Origin: Echinarachnius parma
Taxonomy: Eukaryota; Echinodermata; Echinoidea; Clypeasteroida; Echinarachniidae
DNA length: 64,000 nucleotides
Assembly: GCA_037951105.1 (NCBI GenBank)
Contig: JBAMJV010005497.1
Span: forward strand, 62,001-126,000
Reading direction: 5' to 3'
Positions 1 to 12,050 of the stretch are shown here, one piece after another; the first letter of the stretch is position 1; each line of letters begins with the position of its first letter. Position numbers and translations under genes: made by a program. The notes under the pieces were generated by a model, which saw nothing but the letters and a program-made list of their open reading frames with translations, made no database searches and had not been told where the DNA came from.

Positions 1-19
1 CTGATGAGTTCTTTTAATT

Positions 20-518
20 GTGATCTCACATCACCACAAAACGACCATTAAGTCTTGGTGGTAGTTTCTCTGTTATTAGCTGAAATAGTCAAATTTTATT
101 TCAAATATGAGATTCAGGATTTGGTATTTCCTGAATGGGGGTATCTTAATCCACCTTCTGTGAAATTTTGAGCATCAGAAATCATTTTGCAAATTTATTT
201 TTGAATGAAAATGATCACATTATAGTGCTTTAGTGGACACCGATATTTGAAGCTGCCTTATTTTAACCTGTTCCCTACGAGTTTCTGAAATCCCCATAGA
301 ATTTGTACACAACCCACCCGGTTCCCGTTGTCAAGGGGTTAAACTGCTTCAGCCATGTTCCAAATCTTTAGCGCTTATTCTGACAGAGTTTGCTTAGTCC
401 TAATATGACAAATTATATTACCATTTTAAAGGTAATGACTTCTTCTTTTATAATGTGATGTGAAAATCAGCACAATTATTTTTCTCGACTTACTGGTCGT
501 TTTGTGGTGTAGGGTCAC
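20..518. mobile_element. Non-autonomous DNA transposon, 4-bp target duplication (copy 1)
   Basis: Ends are inverted repeats of about 24 bp: GTGATCTCACATCACCACAA at the left and its near-complement ending ...TTTGTGGTGTAGGGTCAC at the right. It is flanked by AATT at 16-19 and 519-522, a candidate 4-bp target duplication. A homologous copy lies at 52033-52465 flanked by ATTT on both sides, which supports the end definition. No open frame of note inside, so it is non-autonomous. Superfamily is not assigned; a 4-bp duplication excludes Tc1/mariner and hAT. An 80-bp unit (263-342) is inserted inside this copy only. Confidence 0.75.
263..342. mobile_element. Ultra-short TTAACC element (type B) nested in the 20-518 transposon
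   Basis: The unit begins TTAACCTGTTCCC and ends CAAGGGGTTAA, with CCCATAGA in the middle. The second copy of the host transposon (52033-52465) lacks it and has a single TTAA at the matching position (near 52293), so the unit is an insertion of about 76 bp with one duplicated TTAA. No coding capacity. It belongs to a dispersed set in this window (3796-3876, 28283-28361, 28545-28622, 60391-60474, 62222-62301). Confidence 0.7.
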
Positions 519-522
519 AATT

Positions 523-1428
523 ATAAGTATACAAATCTAAATTTTAAATTTTTGATAATTGGAGCCTAATTTTGCCAGATCCAAGTCCCTGTTGCTGAGA
601 GAGAGAGATTCAATCGATTATAAAGTTTCAATTAATTGCAAGTCAGAACATGTGATTAAATGCACTAATCGGATTGGTTTGAATGTGCATATTTTCTGAC
701 TTAAAGGAGGGGTGTAATCCCGGCTTTGATTCAGGTTTATAGCTTTAAATATGTGCCTTTATTGATATACCACACTCTTTTTTTCAAAGAAATCCTTAAG
801 TTGGGAAAAAAAGGTAAATTTCATGCAACTTTTTTGCTTTATTACGCATCGGCGTTCCATGCTCCTAAAAAAAGTCATTTATAGCAGAGCGGGAATGTGC
901 GCGCGTGTCACCCGATTCATGACATCACATGCAGACCGCAACGCGGAGGAATGTGCATTGTTTACATGCAGAGCCTATGACTTGCTTGTAAAACAAACTC
1001 GTTTTTGCTTGTAAATTGAGGTTTTACTGAAAATGCTTAAGAATTGCTAAGAAATGAATTGTAGCAGGATGCAGCTACACATCTGAGTGTATATCGTCCA
1101 TGATATAAACCTGAACAAATGTTTGCAAATATTGAAACAAATGGAAATAATATCTCTGTGTCAACGTGAGTATTGCACTCAGTGTGTACGTATATGACCG
1201 AGCTAAACTGCGATTGCCTGCAGGTGACGTCACAAAGATGACGTCATTTTTTGTTCGCCCGGGACTCAGTTTTTTTACGGGGGTTCCGAAAGTGAATTTA
1301 CAAGTTGATTTTTTTATTTTACTGGGTTTTCCCACGAGGAAAATATGTTTGTATTAGTAATCTTCATGAAAATCTACCTTAGATACAGTAAAACCCAATT
1401 TTGAGGCAGTTTTCTTGTCACCATACCT
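523..1428. other. Unique AT-rich sequence, no gene seen
   Basis: About 900 bp without a supported gene. It includes a GC-richer patch near 880-960 and two TGACGTCA-like words at 1225-1250. The short open frames here have no recognisable domain. Confidence 0.5.
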
Positions 1429-1978
1429 TTAAAGGGGTAGTTTAGTTTTGGTAGAGAGGGCGCTGCACATCACAATTTTTTTGTGAGGTAATGAAAAACT
1501 GAGTGTCGAATTTGAGAGAACATGGAATTTTAATGGCAGAATAAACTTTATTTGGTCAAAATCGACCCAGAAACGGCTGAAATATCAATAAATATATCTG
1601 ATCTTATAATTATTTGTGGCCCAAATAATTAGATGATTTTTAGAAAAAAATAAAAAACTGCTTGCACTTTTTCAAAAATTTTCAAAAGCGTTATTTAAAT
1701 AGTTGTTGATGATCTCGCTATTTAATCATTATATCAATATCAATAAAACATCACATGCATAATTTTGTATGAAAAATGGTTGAAACCAATGCCTTTTTAA
1801 AAAGCGCCCTCTTGTGTTTTAATGGCTCTTTTTTAATGATAACAGGCTTTTTACTTAGTCGTTTGTAATTTTGTATACCTTTCGAGCATGGTGGAGTTAT
1901 AACTATTAGTTTATAATGTTACTGAGCAGGTTTCGGCTACTAAAGTTCAGCCTTACCAAAACTAAACTACCCCTTTAA
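1429..1978. mobile_element. TTAA-flanked MITE with perfect 25-bp inverted ends (family 1)
   Basis: The left end starts TTAAAGGGGTAGTTTAGTTT and the right end is its exact reverse complement over 25 bp including TTAA. The interior is AT-rich and noncoding. TTAA targets are typical of the piggyBac and Kolobok superfamilies. Perfect identity of the two ends suggests a comparatively young copy. Other TTAAAGGG-ended families in the window are at 14482, 23133, 45643 and 57587. Confidence 0.8.
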
Positions 1979-2040
1979 TCATTAATTGTAACTCATAATA
2001 CCTGTGGTTTGCAGTTGCACCATGTATGAGGAGAAGATTG

Positions 2041-2160
2041 GTGAATCCTGAGAAGGACTGTTGGTATTCTTTCTAGGATAGTCCTAAAAAGGACTGTGGT
2101 AGTCCTAGCAAGGACTGTTGGTAGTCCTGGAAAGGACTTTTGGTATACTTTCTCGAGCGT
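2041..2160. repeat. Minisatellite of about 29 bp
   Basis: Four degenerate units built around AAGGACTGTTGGTA alternate with TAGTCCTAG-type words. No gene. Confidence 0.7.
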
Positions 2161-2435
2161 GTAGTGCTAATAAGAGCTACAGCGCCGGTATAGTTATTGT
2201 AAGGAGAGGGTGGGTGGTAGGAGTGGCTCGACTTTTCGAACAGGTTGACTGTCAGTCGTAATCGTAACTTTTTCTGGTCAACATTCTTCATGGCCAGAGT
2301 GATAATGCACAGTCACGGCAGTGCACATCTGAGTTACCTTGGTACTGTACATCATGTACTGGCAAGAGAAGAGTTAAAATTGCTCGCCCTAGTCAGAAAA
2401 TATGTTTTTAAAGATCATAATGGCATCATATCAAA

Positions 2436-2520
2436 ATTTATGAATCAAATTCTGGACTTGAACTTACTTGTGTAAGTGTGACTTTTCGCCGATGTTCAGT
2501 CCAGAATTTGATTCATAAAT
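2436..2520. repeat. Perfect 23-bp inverted repeat (hairpin)
   Basis: Arm 2436-2458 (ATTTATGAATCAAATTCTGG + ACT) is exactly complementary to 2498-2520 with a 39-nt loop. It may be the remnant of a small foldback element. Confidence 0.7.
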
Positions 2521-2710
2521 CTATATACTTCGACTGGATGAGTGAGAATATACATCAATTTATAATGGCATCATGTTCAGCTCTATCTGTTTGAACCTTG
2601 TCTTTTACTATACTACTGTCTAAGCTGTTCTAGCAACCACCTGTCTATAGAGACCACCTGCTTAATATAAGACCACCTTTTATGTCTCCCTTTAGTGTTC
2701 TGTATTTGAC

Positions 2711-3040
2711 TGTTCATATCTTTCTTATTGAAGAACAAATCATATTGATTGCCAACCAATGTTATTACTTGTTGTTTTTGTTTTACCTGGATTACATTGA
2801 TCGCTAGGAACTTTTGGGTAGCTGGTCATTGTACAAAATAATCCCATACCATATTGATTTTTAAGTTGCAACTACTGTTCATATCTTTCTTATTGAATAA
2901 CAAATCATATTGATTGCCAACCAATGTTATTACTTGTTTATTTATTTTTTACCTGGATTACATTGATAGCTAGGAACTTTTGGGTAGCTGGTCATTGTAC
3001 GAAATAATCCTGTACCGTATTGATTTTTAAGTTGCAACCT
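2711..3040. repeat. Two-copy tandem repeat, period 165 bp
   Basis: The segment starting TGTTCATATCTTTCTTATTG at 2711 recurs at 2876 with only a few differences, including a T-run length change. No coding sequence. Confidence 0.85.
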
Positions 3041-3169
3041 TTGAAATTGTTCTCATGGATATAACATGGCAAGGAGAGACATAAGTCTTTTAGGATGCTG
3101 AACATTGTAATTGTCTAGTAGTAAGCCTGTGTTCTGCTAACGAATAGAGGCTTTCATGCCTTTTTTGTT

Positions 3170-3500
3170 TTATAGCAGCAATTATATATTTTTTAAAAAT
3201 GCAACCTTCAAAATATTTTTTGATAAGATTTAATATCCATAGTAACAAGAGGAATAAGCTGTAGTGCTACCAACTAGCTACATCATTGCAGTTATCCATT
3301 ATAAATCCCTTTTGTCCTGTCATCCTCATTTTTAATAAAAAACAAATAAAGTTTTGTATTGATTTGATCAAGATGCAGCCCTTCTAATTATATTTTACAT
3401 AATATATTTTATATCCATAGTAACAAGAGGTAGAAATCTGTCAGGTTGCAAGCTAGCTCAACATTGCAATTATCCAATTATCTTTTGTTCTGTTAATAAT
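3170..3500. repeat. Diverged two-copy repeat, about 180 bp
   Basis: ATATCCATAGTAACAAGAGG occurs near 3233 and 3411, each followed by related text ending in CATTGCAGTTATCC / CATTGCAATTATCC. No gene. Confidence 0.6.
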
Positions 3501-3795
3501 CACACGCAATCATGCCCGTCGTCATTAGTCCAATAGGGTATTGTGAGTCTGCAAAACAGCGTGATGTTTGGGTTTGCTTGCCCTTTTTCATCGATTGACC
3601 ATTTGAACTTGACTTTTCCGGGGCACTTTTTCCGCCGTCGCTGTGGTCGGCATGCTGCCTGAACGTGGGCCCTTTTGTTCCTTAGACTCTAAGTATCCCC
3701 TTCATTCACATCATAAATCCATTGGTGAAGCCAGTGGGTGGCAGGCTGGCATTGTACTCGCACGTACAGCTTGATTCAAAGCCCAGGAACTCTTT
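3501..3795. other. GC-richer non-repetitive patch
   Basis: The patch has several CpGs (cgccgtcgctg near 3630) and no open frame of note. It could be a regulatory element or unrelated unique sequence; nothing decisive is visible. Confidence 0.2.
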
Positions 3796-3876
3796 TTAAC
3801 CCGTTCCCGACTAGATTCTTCAATCCTCAAAGCTTTACTACAGGGCCAAGCAGGTTCCCGTCAGCAAATGGGTTAA
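3796..3876. mobile_element. Ultra-short TTAACC element (type B)
   Basis: It starts TTAACCCGTTCCCGAC and ends CAAATGGGTTAA, with TTAA at both edges; 81 bp in all. Same architecture as 263-342. Confidence 0.6.
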
Positions 3877-4209
3877 GAAGTGGACATATTGCAGGAGGCG
3901 AAATAGAAAGAGACATTGGTATGATACAAAGAGAGAGAATAAAAGGAAATGGGAGTGATGGAGAGAGGGGAGATCAGTGGAAAAATAGAACGCTGCACAT
4001 GAGTGGGGACGGTATATCCATGCAGCGATGGATGAATTAAAAGGTCAGGTGTGTTGGAAAAGTGCAGCACTTTACTGATCCTTGCATACTGCGAGATGAA
4101 AGTGCACTTTCCCCAAGCGCTAAGAAGATGCTTATGTTCTTAACGTCTTCTCCCATGTGTGATACGTGATGCTCTGAATGTCACTGAAGAACTGGTTCAT
4201 GAATGAAGT

Positions 4210-4226
4210 CCCCCCCCCCCCCCCCC
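4210..4226. repeat. Pure C run (17 bases)
   Basis: Uninterrupted cytosines. A second C-rich stretch (CCCCCCTA-like words) lies at 4411-4460, followed by a T/C-rich tract to about 4560. Confidence 0.9.
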
Positions 4227-4560
4227 AGCCTCTTAATGGGCTTACAGGCAAATTTGTATCTTGGGGTGACTGAGGTCTGTTTGCTTGGAATAATATCCTG
4301 ATAAAAACGAGCTGATTTCGCCTGTACATGAGCTTTTTTGACCCCCAAAATGTGCTGTTTTTGGCCAAATTTGAGGTGCCTAGTTGTGTTCTCAAACATC
4401 TGGTTGGGGACCCCCCTAGCCCCCCCCCCCCCTACCCCCCCTACCCCCCTACCCTACCCATATTCTCCCTCTTTCTTCTCCATTAATCTTTCTCTCATCC
4501 TCCTTTCCCCTTAGGTCTTTCCCCTTTCTCTCTCTCCCTTTCTTTCTCCCCTTTTAATCT

Positions 4561-7260
4561 CCTTTCTAGCCTTTCACCCCCATTCCTTAACCCCATTCCT
4601 ATGTTGCATGATTTGAAATCTTTTAAGTACAAAAAACAAGAGGTGGAATATTCTGAAAATATGACTTTTAAAAGATACTTGAGTACATGTATTGCCAAGT
4701 AATTTTTCTGAGAGAGTAATTATTATTATGTGAAAAGCGGAAGTTCAAATAACCATTATTATTAGTATTATTACTAGTATTAATTATTTTTATTGCCAAA
4801 TTGTAAATTTAAAAGCCTTAAATTAAGTTTTACTTTTTTCAAGCTTGATATGGATTCACTTGTGGATGTGAGAATGCATATTTGTATTTTATGCATTGTA
4901 TTTGTTTATTACATTAAATGATATCCATGCAATTGAATATTTGAGATCATCAATACAGTCATGTAGAACTTATAAGATCTATTTTGTATCTGAGTAAATA
5001 TTGATTGTGTTCATAATATCTGTGGATGTAAATTAATATCATATATATCTAATAACAAATGTAGAAAAGGTGCAATACACCATGGTTAAGTGCTCGACTG
5101 TTTAGGAGCAATTATATACAAAACGTTTAATAGTACGACTGAAGAGTGGGCATATGCCTATGAAACAACGTTGTATAATACGAAGTTGCACTAAAAAAAA
5201 TTGTATTATCCATACAAATGGATGAATATTCAGTAATTAAATCTTTTTCTTGTGAATATATTATACTAATGAGAGTGATTGGAAGCTTGAATTACAGTCC
5301 GTAATTCATGAACACTGTATTGATTCTCATGTAAACATTGACTAGGGGTCAAGCAGTGGTCACTCGTGATTGCGTCACGATGACGTGACTAAAATGGATG
5401 TTTTTTTCATTACAGCGGTGTGTGCATACCACCCTAATGCAAAGTTTGATCGGGAGATGATCAGTTTCTGTGTTGTACTTCAAACTGTATGGAGAAAAAT
5501 TAAGGACCGATTAGAAAAACACATTACTGACAGAGAATATTAGACACATTATGCTTTAATAAAAAGGTTATTCCCCGCTATAATAAAAATTGGATGGCTG
5601 TCAGTCTGAAAAGAAAATGTGTAATTTATAGTGGTATTTAATATTTATAATAGGTTTTTACAACATTTGCTGTGCAGGTTTATCATCATGTTATCAATTT
5701 TATAGTGAAAGGTTTACGGTTAGGTATAGTTTTAGGATTAAGTTTGGGCTTGAGTGTTAGTTTTAGGGTTTGGGTTTGGAATCTGTGTTGCTTATGAAGA
5801 AAAATGAATAGTGGATCAATCATTGCCAGAGCAAATGTTGTGGAATCTTACACATTTATTATACAATATTTGACATTTATCATGTGGCATTTTCACACCT
5901 GTCATACGCGTTATCACACATTGATTTTACCAATGAAAGGGATCAATTTCTAAATCATTTTTAATATAAAGATGAATGATAAATCAATTGACCTACATGT
6001 ATATTCACATTTTCAATGCAAGAAGATTTCTAGTAGAGATAGGACATTAATCTATGCTATAATCTGGAGCATGGTACGTTGCAAAGAATCATGAGGATTA
6101 TGATATCATAGTTAAATATGTTTTTTTTCCTCCTTAAAACTGAAATGTGTAATGATTTATTTGCTCTGGTTTCATTCTATTGTTGATTCTGTAAATCAGA
6201 GAAAAGATTCCATTGTTACTTTATAGCAGATGTTTTTTTTTTTTAATACAGTTTGCCATAAGATATTAGTGCATACATTAGGTTAAAATGATATCTCTAT
6301 TAAAGAATATGCCGAAGGCAGGGTATTCAAGCACTAACCTACTTAACAAAAGTATGATTGAAACGTAACACTCATTCTCTTAAAGATGGCCCAGTAATTT
6401 TATGGACCAGACCTGCATGGAATAATCATGCTGTTAGGCATGGACACAAATGTTGGTATTTTACCAAATATATGAAACATTGATTTGCTTTTGTGTGGTT
6501 GGGTCATTGTGTGTGATATTTGTTTCATGGTTTGATTCCGAGTGATCCCTTTGCTTCCTCGGCTGTTATTCAATCAGGAATTTTCTGTCAAAACCCAGGA
6601 AAAATATTGCCATAATATTTCCCTTGCAAAAAAAAAAAAAAGAGGAAAAAGGTCGTTCAACATACACAGCCTTTTAAATTGATGATGCATACAATAAGCT
6701 GCTATTATCAGACTGATTTCTTTTCAATAGTATAGCGCAGCGCCCGTGACATGAACAATTAGAAAGCAGGGAACGCAATAAATTTGATTTTGAGAGAATT
6801 GTATTGAGATAACTGATAAGAAGCAAACTAAACTGGTTGATTTTCTTTTGTGGAAACTGTTGAATCGATTAACCTCCCGCTGTGGAATGATCATATCAAA
6901 AAATATTTTTAAAGTTATGAAGGACAAGAGAATTTAGGTCAAAGCTATGCTCTACTATGTATGAACAGTGGCATTTTGTAAAATGAATGAAAGGCGTAAT
7001 GGGGGTGGGGCATGTTAGAGAGAAGTGGGAAAACAAATATTTTGTAGCGTTAAATATCACAAATACTTGTGCAAATAGTGCAAACAAAAATGGTTAGCTA
7101 TAAACCTACAAATCAATAACGGTTTTGAGCCAGAATGGCAAGTTACAAATGGTTATACCTTTTCACTACAGCACTAGACTTGACTCGTATCATGATACAA
7201 ACAATCTTCTCCTCAATGGCATTGATTAGGTTAGCAACGGGAGCAAGTGTGTACAGGAGC
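4561..7260. other. AT-rich unique DNA, no gene seen
   Basis: Some 2.7 kb with no supported gene, splice-site pair or clear repeat family. Short poly-T and poly-A runs are present (for example 6121-6128, 6233-6245, 6629-6641). Short open frames lack domains or conserved-looking motifs. Confidence 0.5.
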
Positions 7261-7279
7261 ATGTGAGCTGTGGAAAATA

Positions 7280-7510
7280 TTGCCCCTAATTACTACCCAT
7301 TTCTAGTCCCCCTTTTTACTGTACCTTTCTACGGCCTATTTGTCCTACCCCTTTACCCTTTCTAGTCCCGCTTTCTACCGCACATTTTTACTGCCCCTTT
7401 TACTGCTCCTTTCTAGTCCCCCTTGTTACTTCCTATTTTTACTGCTCCTAGTCCCCCTTTCTACTGCGATTGTTTTACTGCCCCTTTTTTCTGCTCCTTG
7501 CCTCGTTGAG
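7280..7510. repeat. Degenerate minisatellite of TACTGCCCCTTTCTAGTCCC-like units
   Basis: About eight irregular units of roughly 25-30 bp. Similar units and the same exit sequence (CCTTGCCT(C/T)GTT...CTAATA) recur at 7870-7970, so the element at 7523-7850 separates two related blocks. Confidence 0.6.
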
Positions 7511-7522
7511 TAAAGCTAATAA

Positions 7523-7850
7523 AACCCCGTCTTAACTGGGAGAAATAGTCGAGGTGACATCCTGACGTTATCAGGATGAGATCCCACCCCGTTCCAGTTA
7601 AGATGCTTCAATCAGGGTAACATCAGGACGACATTGGGGTGAGTTTCACCCTAGTCGGGCCAGGGTGACATCGCGGTAACGTCCGGACGTCATCCTGACA
7701 AACGGCCAGTTAAGCCGCGAGCGGAACAAAGTTACCTGGGTAGATGACGTCAGTCGGGCATGTACACAGCGCGCGCCGACTCTCGTGTCGCGCCAGCGCC
7801 AGCTGATCGCGATGAGGGAGGTGCAGTTGTTATGGTAACCTTCCCAAATG
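7523..7850 (+). mobile_element. MITE related to 56353-56786, right end missing
   Basis: It starts AACCCCGTCTTAACTGGGAG and matches the 56353 element through GATGACGTC-like, GCGCGCCGA and GTGCAGTTGTTATGGTAACC words, then the similarity stops about 150 bp before the expected right end. CpG-rich compared with its surroundings. Noncoding. Confidence 0.55.
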
Positions 7851-8260
7851 ATGTTCAAAAATGCACTTGGGAAAAATTGCCCTTATTACTGCCCCTTTCT
7901 ACTATCACTTTTTACTGCCCATTTAAAAAAAAAATTGTTACTGTCCCTTGCCTTGTTAGGACAAACTAATACATTTTTTGATGAAGCATGATGCAGTTTG
8001 TGAGTTTTGGGGGCTTCTTGTACAAATCTCCCCCTTTATCTCTCCATGGCCCCTGGAAACGCACCGTTTCCTTTTTCATTGTCTGCAGCAATTGCTTTTT
8101 TTTCAGCCTTGCCATTGTTAATCTAATGTAGATGGTAATGTCATCTCTTTTAGCCTTGAGAGTAATATGGAGTACTTAAAGATGAATATGTTTGAAACAT
8201 AAATGGCATCAAAACTATTATCATTACTTGCATGTAATTATGTTGTTGAATAGCAAAATA

Positions 8261-8460
8261 TTATTAACCCATTGCCTACAGGAACCTGGTGGGCCCTGTA
8301 TTAACCAATTCCCTTTGAGAGTGTGAAATTTTATGTATTGTATCTTTTGATGTCTTTATGAAGAATGTAAATAAACTGAAATGAAATGAAATGTACATAT
8401 TTCTTGAAAGGTCTATGGGTATTGGATGTTTCACACAAATCACACTGTCAATGGGTTAAA
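8261..8460. repeat. TTAACC-type units around a retroelement-like 3' tail
   Basis: TTAACCCATTGCCTACAGG at 8265 and CAATGGGTTAA near 8458 resemble type B ends. Between them, ATGTAAATAAACTGAAATG followed by AAATG repeats resembles the 3' tail of a LINE or SINE insertion. Interpretation is tentative. Confidence 0.4.
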
Positions 8461-9400
8461 ATGGTAGACATTCTGCAGCTTTGTAGCCATGTTTCCGGTA
8501 CGGAGCACATCACATGCTTATGGGCACACTATTAATGCGAACATCAAGACTCATAGTTGCACGTTACAAAAGAGACTCTTGCTATGATATAGATGCCAAA
8601 TAATGAATTCCAAATAATTGTATACCTATTGTGAAAGCAATCTATTTTTATATCATAATGTGCCTTTTCTTTAGAAAATGACTTCTGCCTCCTTTGATGG
8701 GCATCTTTTTGAGTACCATTATCTTGTCCGGTAATAAAGAGCTATATAGTTTAATTTGATAATTAGCCTCATCTTCATTGTAGGGAATCGGGTCAGAATA
8801 AAAAAGAAAAGCTCAGCAAAGTGTTTTAGGACTAAAAAAGCTTGCAAAGTGAAAAAAAGAATGTGGGTTTTCGAAAGAAAGAAAAAAGGTTTTAAAAGTT
8901 TAAATGAGAAAAAAAAGGTTACGAGGGGGTCACCCCAAGAACCTCCTATCTCATTAGCTGGTTGTGTGGGCACGTTTCAAAAGGACGTCGCTCGATGTCA
9001 GCACGGTCGAGCCAATCCAGCCTATTCAGCGCACATCAAAGGGGTCGATGCTTATCACTGGAATGAATGGGATTAGTCAGGTGTGATAGCCCCGATGAAT
9101 GACCATGTTTACTCCGCATGCCCCCGTAGCCTCGATACACAGACAATCGCCACTGAACTTCATACCGCCACGGCACCACTAATCGCCCTTTGCCTTAAAG
9201 GCACTTGGTTAGTAGTTTTAGTGAACAAATTGCGGAATCGTACTTTTCAGAGTTAAAATGTCTGTATTCATACATGTTCATGTGTGTATGTTAACCCCTT
9301 GCCTACTGAAACCGTGTGGGGGATTTCAGAATCTCGTTTAACCTGCCTGGTAATGTGAAGTTCATGTGGAATGATTTTGAATGAAAGAGTTGCATGGAAG
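8461..9400. other. Mixed unique sequence, no gene seen
   Basis: An A/G-rich segment at 8805-8930 (AAAAAAGAAA words) produces a spurious 106-codon open frame on + and a complementary one on -. A CpG-containing patch lies at 8980-9190. A truncated type B unit (TTAACCCCTTGCCTACTG) lies at 9293-9345. Confidence 0.4.
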
Positions 9401-10489
9401 AGCCCTTTCACACACATGAAAATTTGTGATTGCTTTCATGATTGTAATCATTTTTCACTCCAATCACGGTATTTTTTGTCCGTGTGAACTCAAACTAGAA
9501 TCACGAATCGCGAAACTCGAATCGTGGTCCGGAGGTGTTTTCTAATCATGATTCACTCAAATCACAGTGCGAATCTCTTGTGTGAATGGCTTGACCTCCA
9601 AAACACGATTTGGGAGGCGGAGCTTACGTGATCTTACATGCACTTCCGCTGATAAACTGCGCGCTAATTGCTACGAGTGCAGTGCATGCAGTGTAATACC
9701 AAAGATGTTATAGTCTGATTGACAGGTACACAAAAACACGTCTCCAGAAACGCGATTGTAATCACAGTTTGCGCGAAGTCTTTTTTCCTCGTGTAAAAGC
9801 AAGGCAACAGAATCACTGTGATTGTAAACACGATTACCTTCATGATTGCAATCATGAATTTTGTTGTGTGTGAAAGGTAGTGCTGTTGACGAGTCACGGG
9901 TACCCGGGTCCCGGGCACAAAAATCAATACTCGATATCCCCCCAAAAAAGCAAAATTCCCCTCATTGAACGCAAGAGTTATCAGCATACACGTGTTGCGG
10001 TTTTCGCTGCTGCGCCTGAACTACGTAATACTAATGGAAAATGAAATTGTATCGGGAGTCATCGATTCATTGCATGTACACAATGATAATCGCTCGTTGG
10101 CAGAAAATAGCCACAAATAAGTAGTGGCGCGATGACAATCACATTCGGCGAAGTGTGTGTTGAAGAGATCATTTATGTCCTATTTTCGTCAGAAATTTCG
10201 TAATCAAGGTAAATTTGAATAGCATGTTACCATAATTCCGTTAAAATCATGTCAGAAATGCTAAAACTATAATTCATTTACGAATTTGCTGTATTTTAGA
10301 AGATGATTTATTGTCATAAATGCGCTGCATTATTGTCACTTGAATGAACATGTTTTCCCAGCTGGCGTGACATGCCGATAACGAAATCAACAAATGGGTA
10401 AATTTCGGGTACCCGTGACTCGCCCGAAAATTTAGCGCGAGTCCCGGGAGGTAAATACTCCCGTAATCGACACCCCTAGTGAAAGGGCT
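9401..10489. mobile_element. MITE with CCCTTTCACACAC ends, interrupted by a younger insertion
   Basis: The left end AGCCCTTTCACACACATGAA and the right end (split by the 9878-10478 insertion) ...TTGTTGTGTGTGAAAGGGCT are inverted repeats of roughly 50 bp with repeated TCATGATTGCAATCATG-like palindromic words inside. Without the insertion the element is about 480 bp. Noncoding. Confidence 0.65.
9878..10478. mobile_element. hAT-like non-autonomous element with 8-bp target duplication
   Basis: GTGAAAGG flanks both sides (9870-9877 and 10479-10486). The left end TAGTGCTGTTGACGAG and the complement of the right end TAGGGGTGTCGATTACGGG are imperfect inverted repeats. An 8-bp duplication with a T/CAGGGGTG-type end is characteristic of hAT transposons. 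Subterminal GGGTACCCG words occur at both ends. Its interior is shared, in the opposite orientation, with the unrelated-ended element at 42437-43320. Confidence 0.75.
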
Positions 10490-10950
10490 CTATTTAATGC
10501 TCCTCCAAATCATGTTTAAAAAAATGATCATTGTTTTCAAATCTGTTCATTTTAGCCAAATGTTTCTGTTTGTGATGAAATGCTCATAGACTGTTTTTTG
10601 GGGTTCTGTTTAGACAATGAAACTGATATTTAGTATATAAATTATAATCAAACTTATTTTTTTGCTTTTGGCAACACCATCAAGTACGTTTTAACCCGTT
10701 TGAAATTATTTAATTTTGTAATAACACATACTTCCTGGTTAATATCATGAAGCCAGCCTAGTCTTGCTAGCTCATGTACCATCACAAATGCAGTAATCTC
10801 AGTGGCCTTTACAATGCCAGATCATAGTTGGCATCAAACCCAACTCACACATATTTACAATAATCATATCTCAATAGTTGAATGCATCATGTACAGAATG
10901 TCTGCTTGTGATATCAGTTTATATGCTATATAATAGCAGTATCCTTCCAG

Positions 10951-11262
10951 GGGGGGTGTTTCACAAAGATCTTAAGTTGATCTTAGCACTAAGATGGTCT
11001 TAAATATTATGGAAAGCCACTAGTGTCTTGAAACAGTTTTGTAAAAGTTATGTTGAAATGCATAAAATGTTGACTCAAATCATATATCAAAGAGATTCAT
11101 GATCTTCACATAAAATTCATGAAATTTCTTTGATAATTAGAAACATTTTATGCATTTCAACATAACTTTTACAAAACTGTTTCAAGACACTAATGGCTTT
11201 CCATAATAGTTAAGACCATCTTAGTGCTAAGATCAACTTAGGATCTCTGTGAAACACCCCCC
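10951..11262. mobile_element. Foldback element, near-perfect 312-bp palindrome
   Basis: The arm starting GGGGGGTGTTTCACAAAGAT is complementary to the arm ending CTCTGTGAAACACCCCCC; each arm is about 125-130 nt with a short AT-rich centre near 11090-11120. The transcript of either strand would fold into a long hairpin. Noncoding. Confidence 0.85.
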
Positions 11263-11393
11263 AGCACATTAAATGCCCTGTCATCTGCCATGGGCACATT
11301 TCATTCTGGCATCCTTTTAGGCCCACACTTTGCTTTAAAATTATATACATGTACACTCTAATGCATCACAATAATGTTAGCCTTATTCCCGTT

Positions 11394-11475
11394 CAGAACG
11401 GATTGAATTTGGTATAACATGTATTTTCCATAGACCCAAGCCCGAATATTTTGGGACCAGTCCTGAACGGGTTAA
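11394..11475 (+). mobile_element. Ultra-short TTAACC element (type A)
   Basis: Begins TTATTCCCGTTCAGAACGG, has CCATAGACCCAAGCCCGAAT centrally and ends CCTGAACGGGTTAA. About 82 bp. The GTTCAG/CTGAAC ends are complementary. Confidence 0.6.
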
Positions 11476-11929
11476 AATTATAGTAGCTATTCATAGCCTT
11501 AATTGTAATAAAACATATTCAAAAGCAAAAATGCAAATTGATGTAAAAATTTTGTTAGAAACTTAACATGAAATCTCCTTCATAGTAGATCTTTTTCTTC
11601 AAATGTTGTGTCTTTCGCTCATTCTTCTATCTCTCTTTCTCCTATCTGTCATTTATTTCTTACTCTTACTCTGTCTTGTCTGAGATGGGGATAGCCATTA
11701 ACATTCCAGGTGACCCACATATTAATGTTCACCTATGGTTGCCAGGAAAATAGACAGGGCCAACCCATTCAAGAGAGGAGGGTTGCAACATTCTCCCACA
11801 AGGGGGGCAACCAGTGACATAAGTTAAAATAGTGTCGTGTTTTCTTTATGATGTTTCCCCTTCAGAAAGGGTGACAGTAAAGGAGGAGGGCAAGTATTTC
11901 CACAGGGAAAGTTAATAGCCCCCTCACCC

Positions 11930-12050
11930 CTCCCTTGCCCCCCCCCCCCTCACTCCCCTTTGCCCCCCCCCCCCTCACTCCCCCTTGCCCCCCCCCCCCC
12001 TCCCTTGCCCCCCCCCCCCACTCCCCCTTACCCCCCTGCTGTCTGCCCTT
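11930..12050. repeat. C-rich low-complexity tract
   Basis: Repeated units of CTCCCCTTGCCC separated by C runs of up to 13 bases. The apparent open frame starting inside it is low-complexity. Confidence 0.85.
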
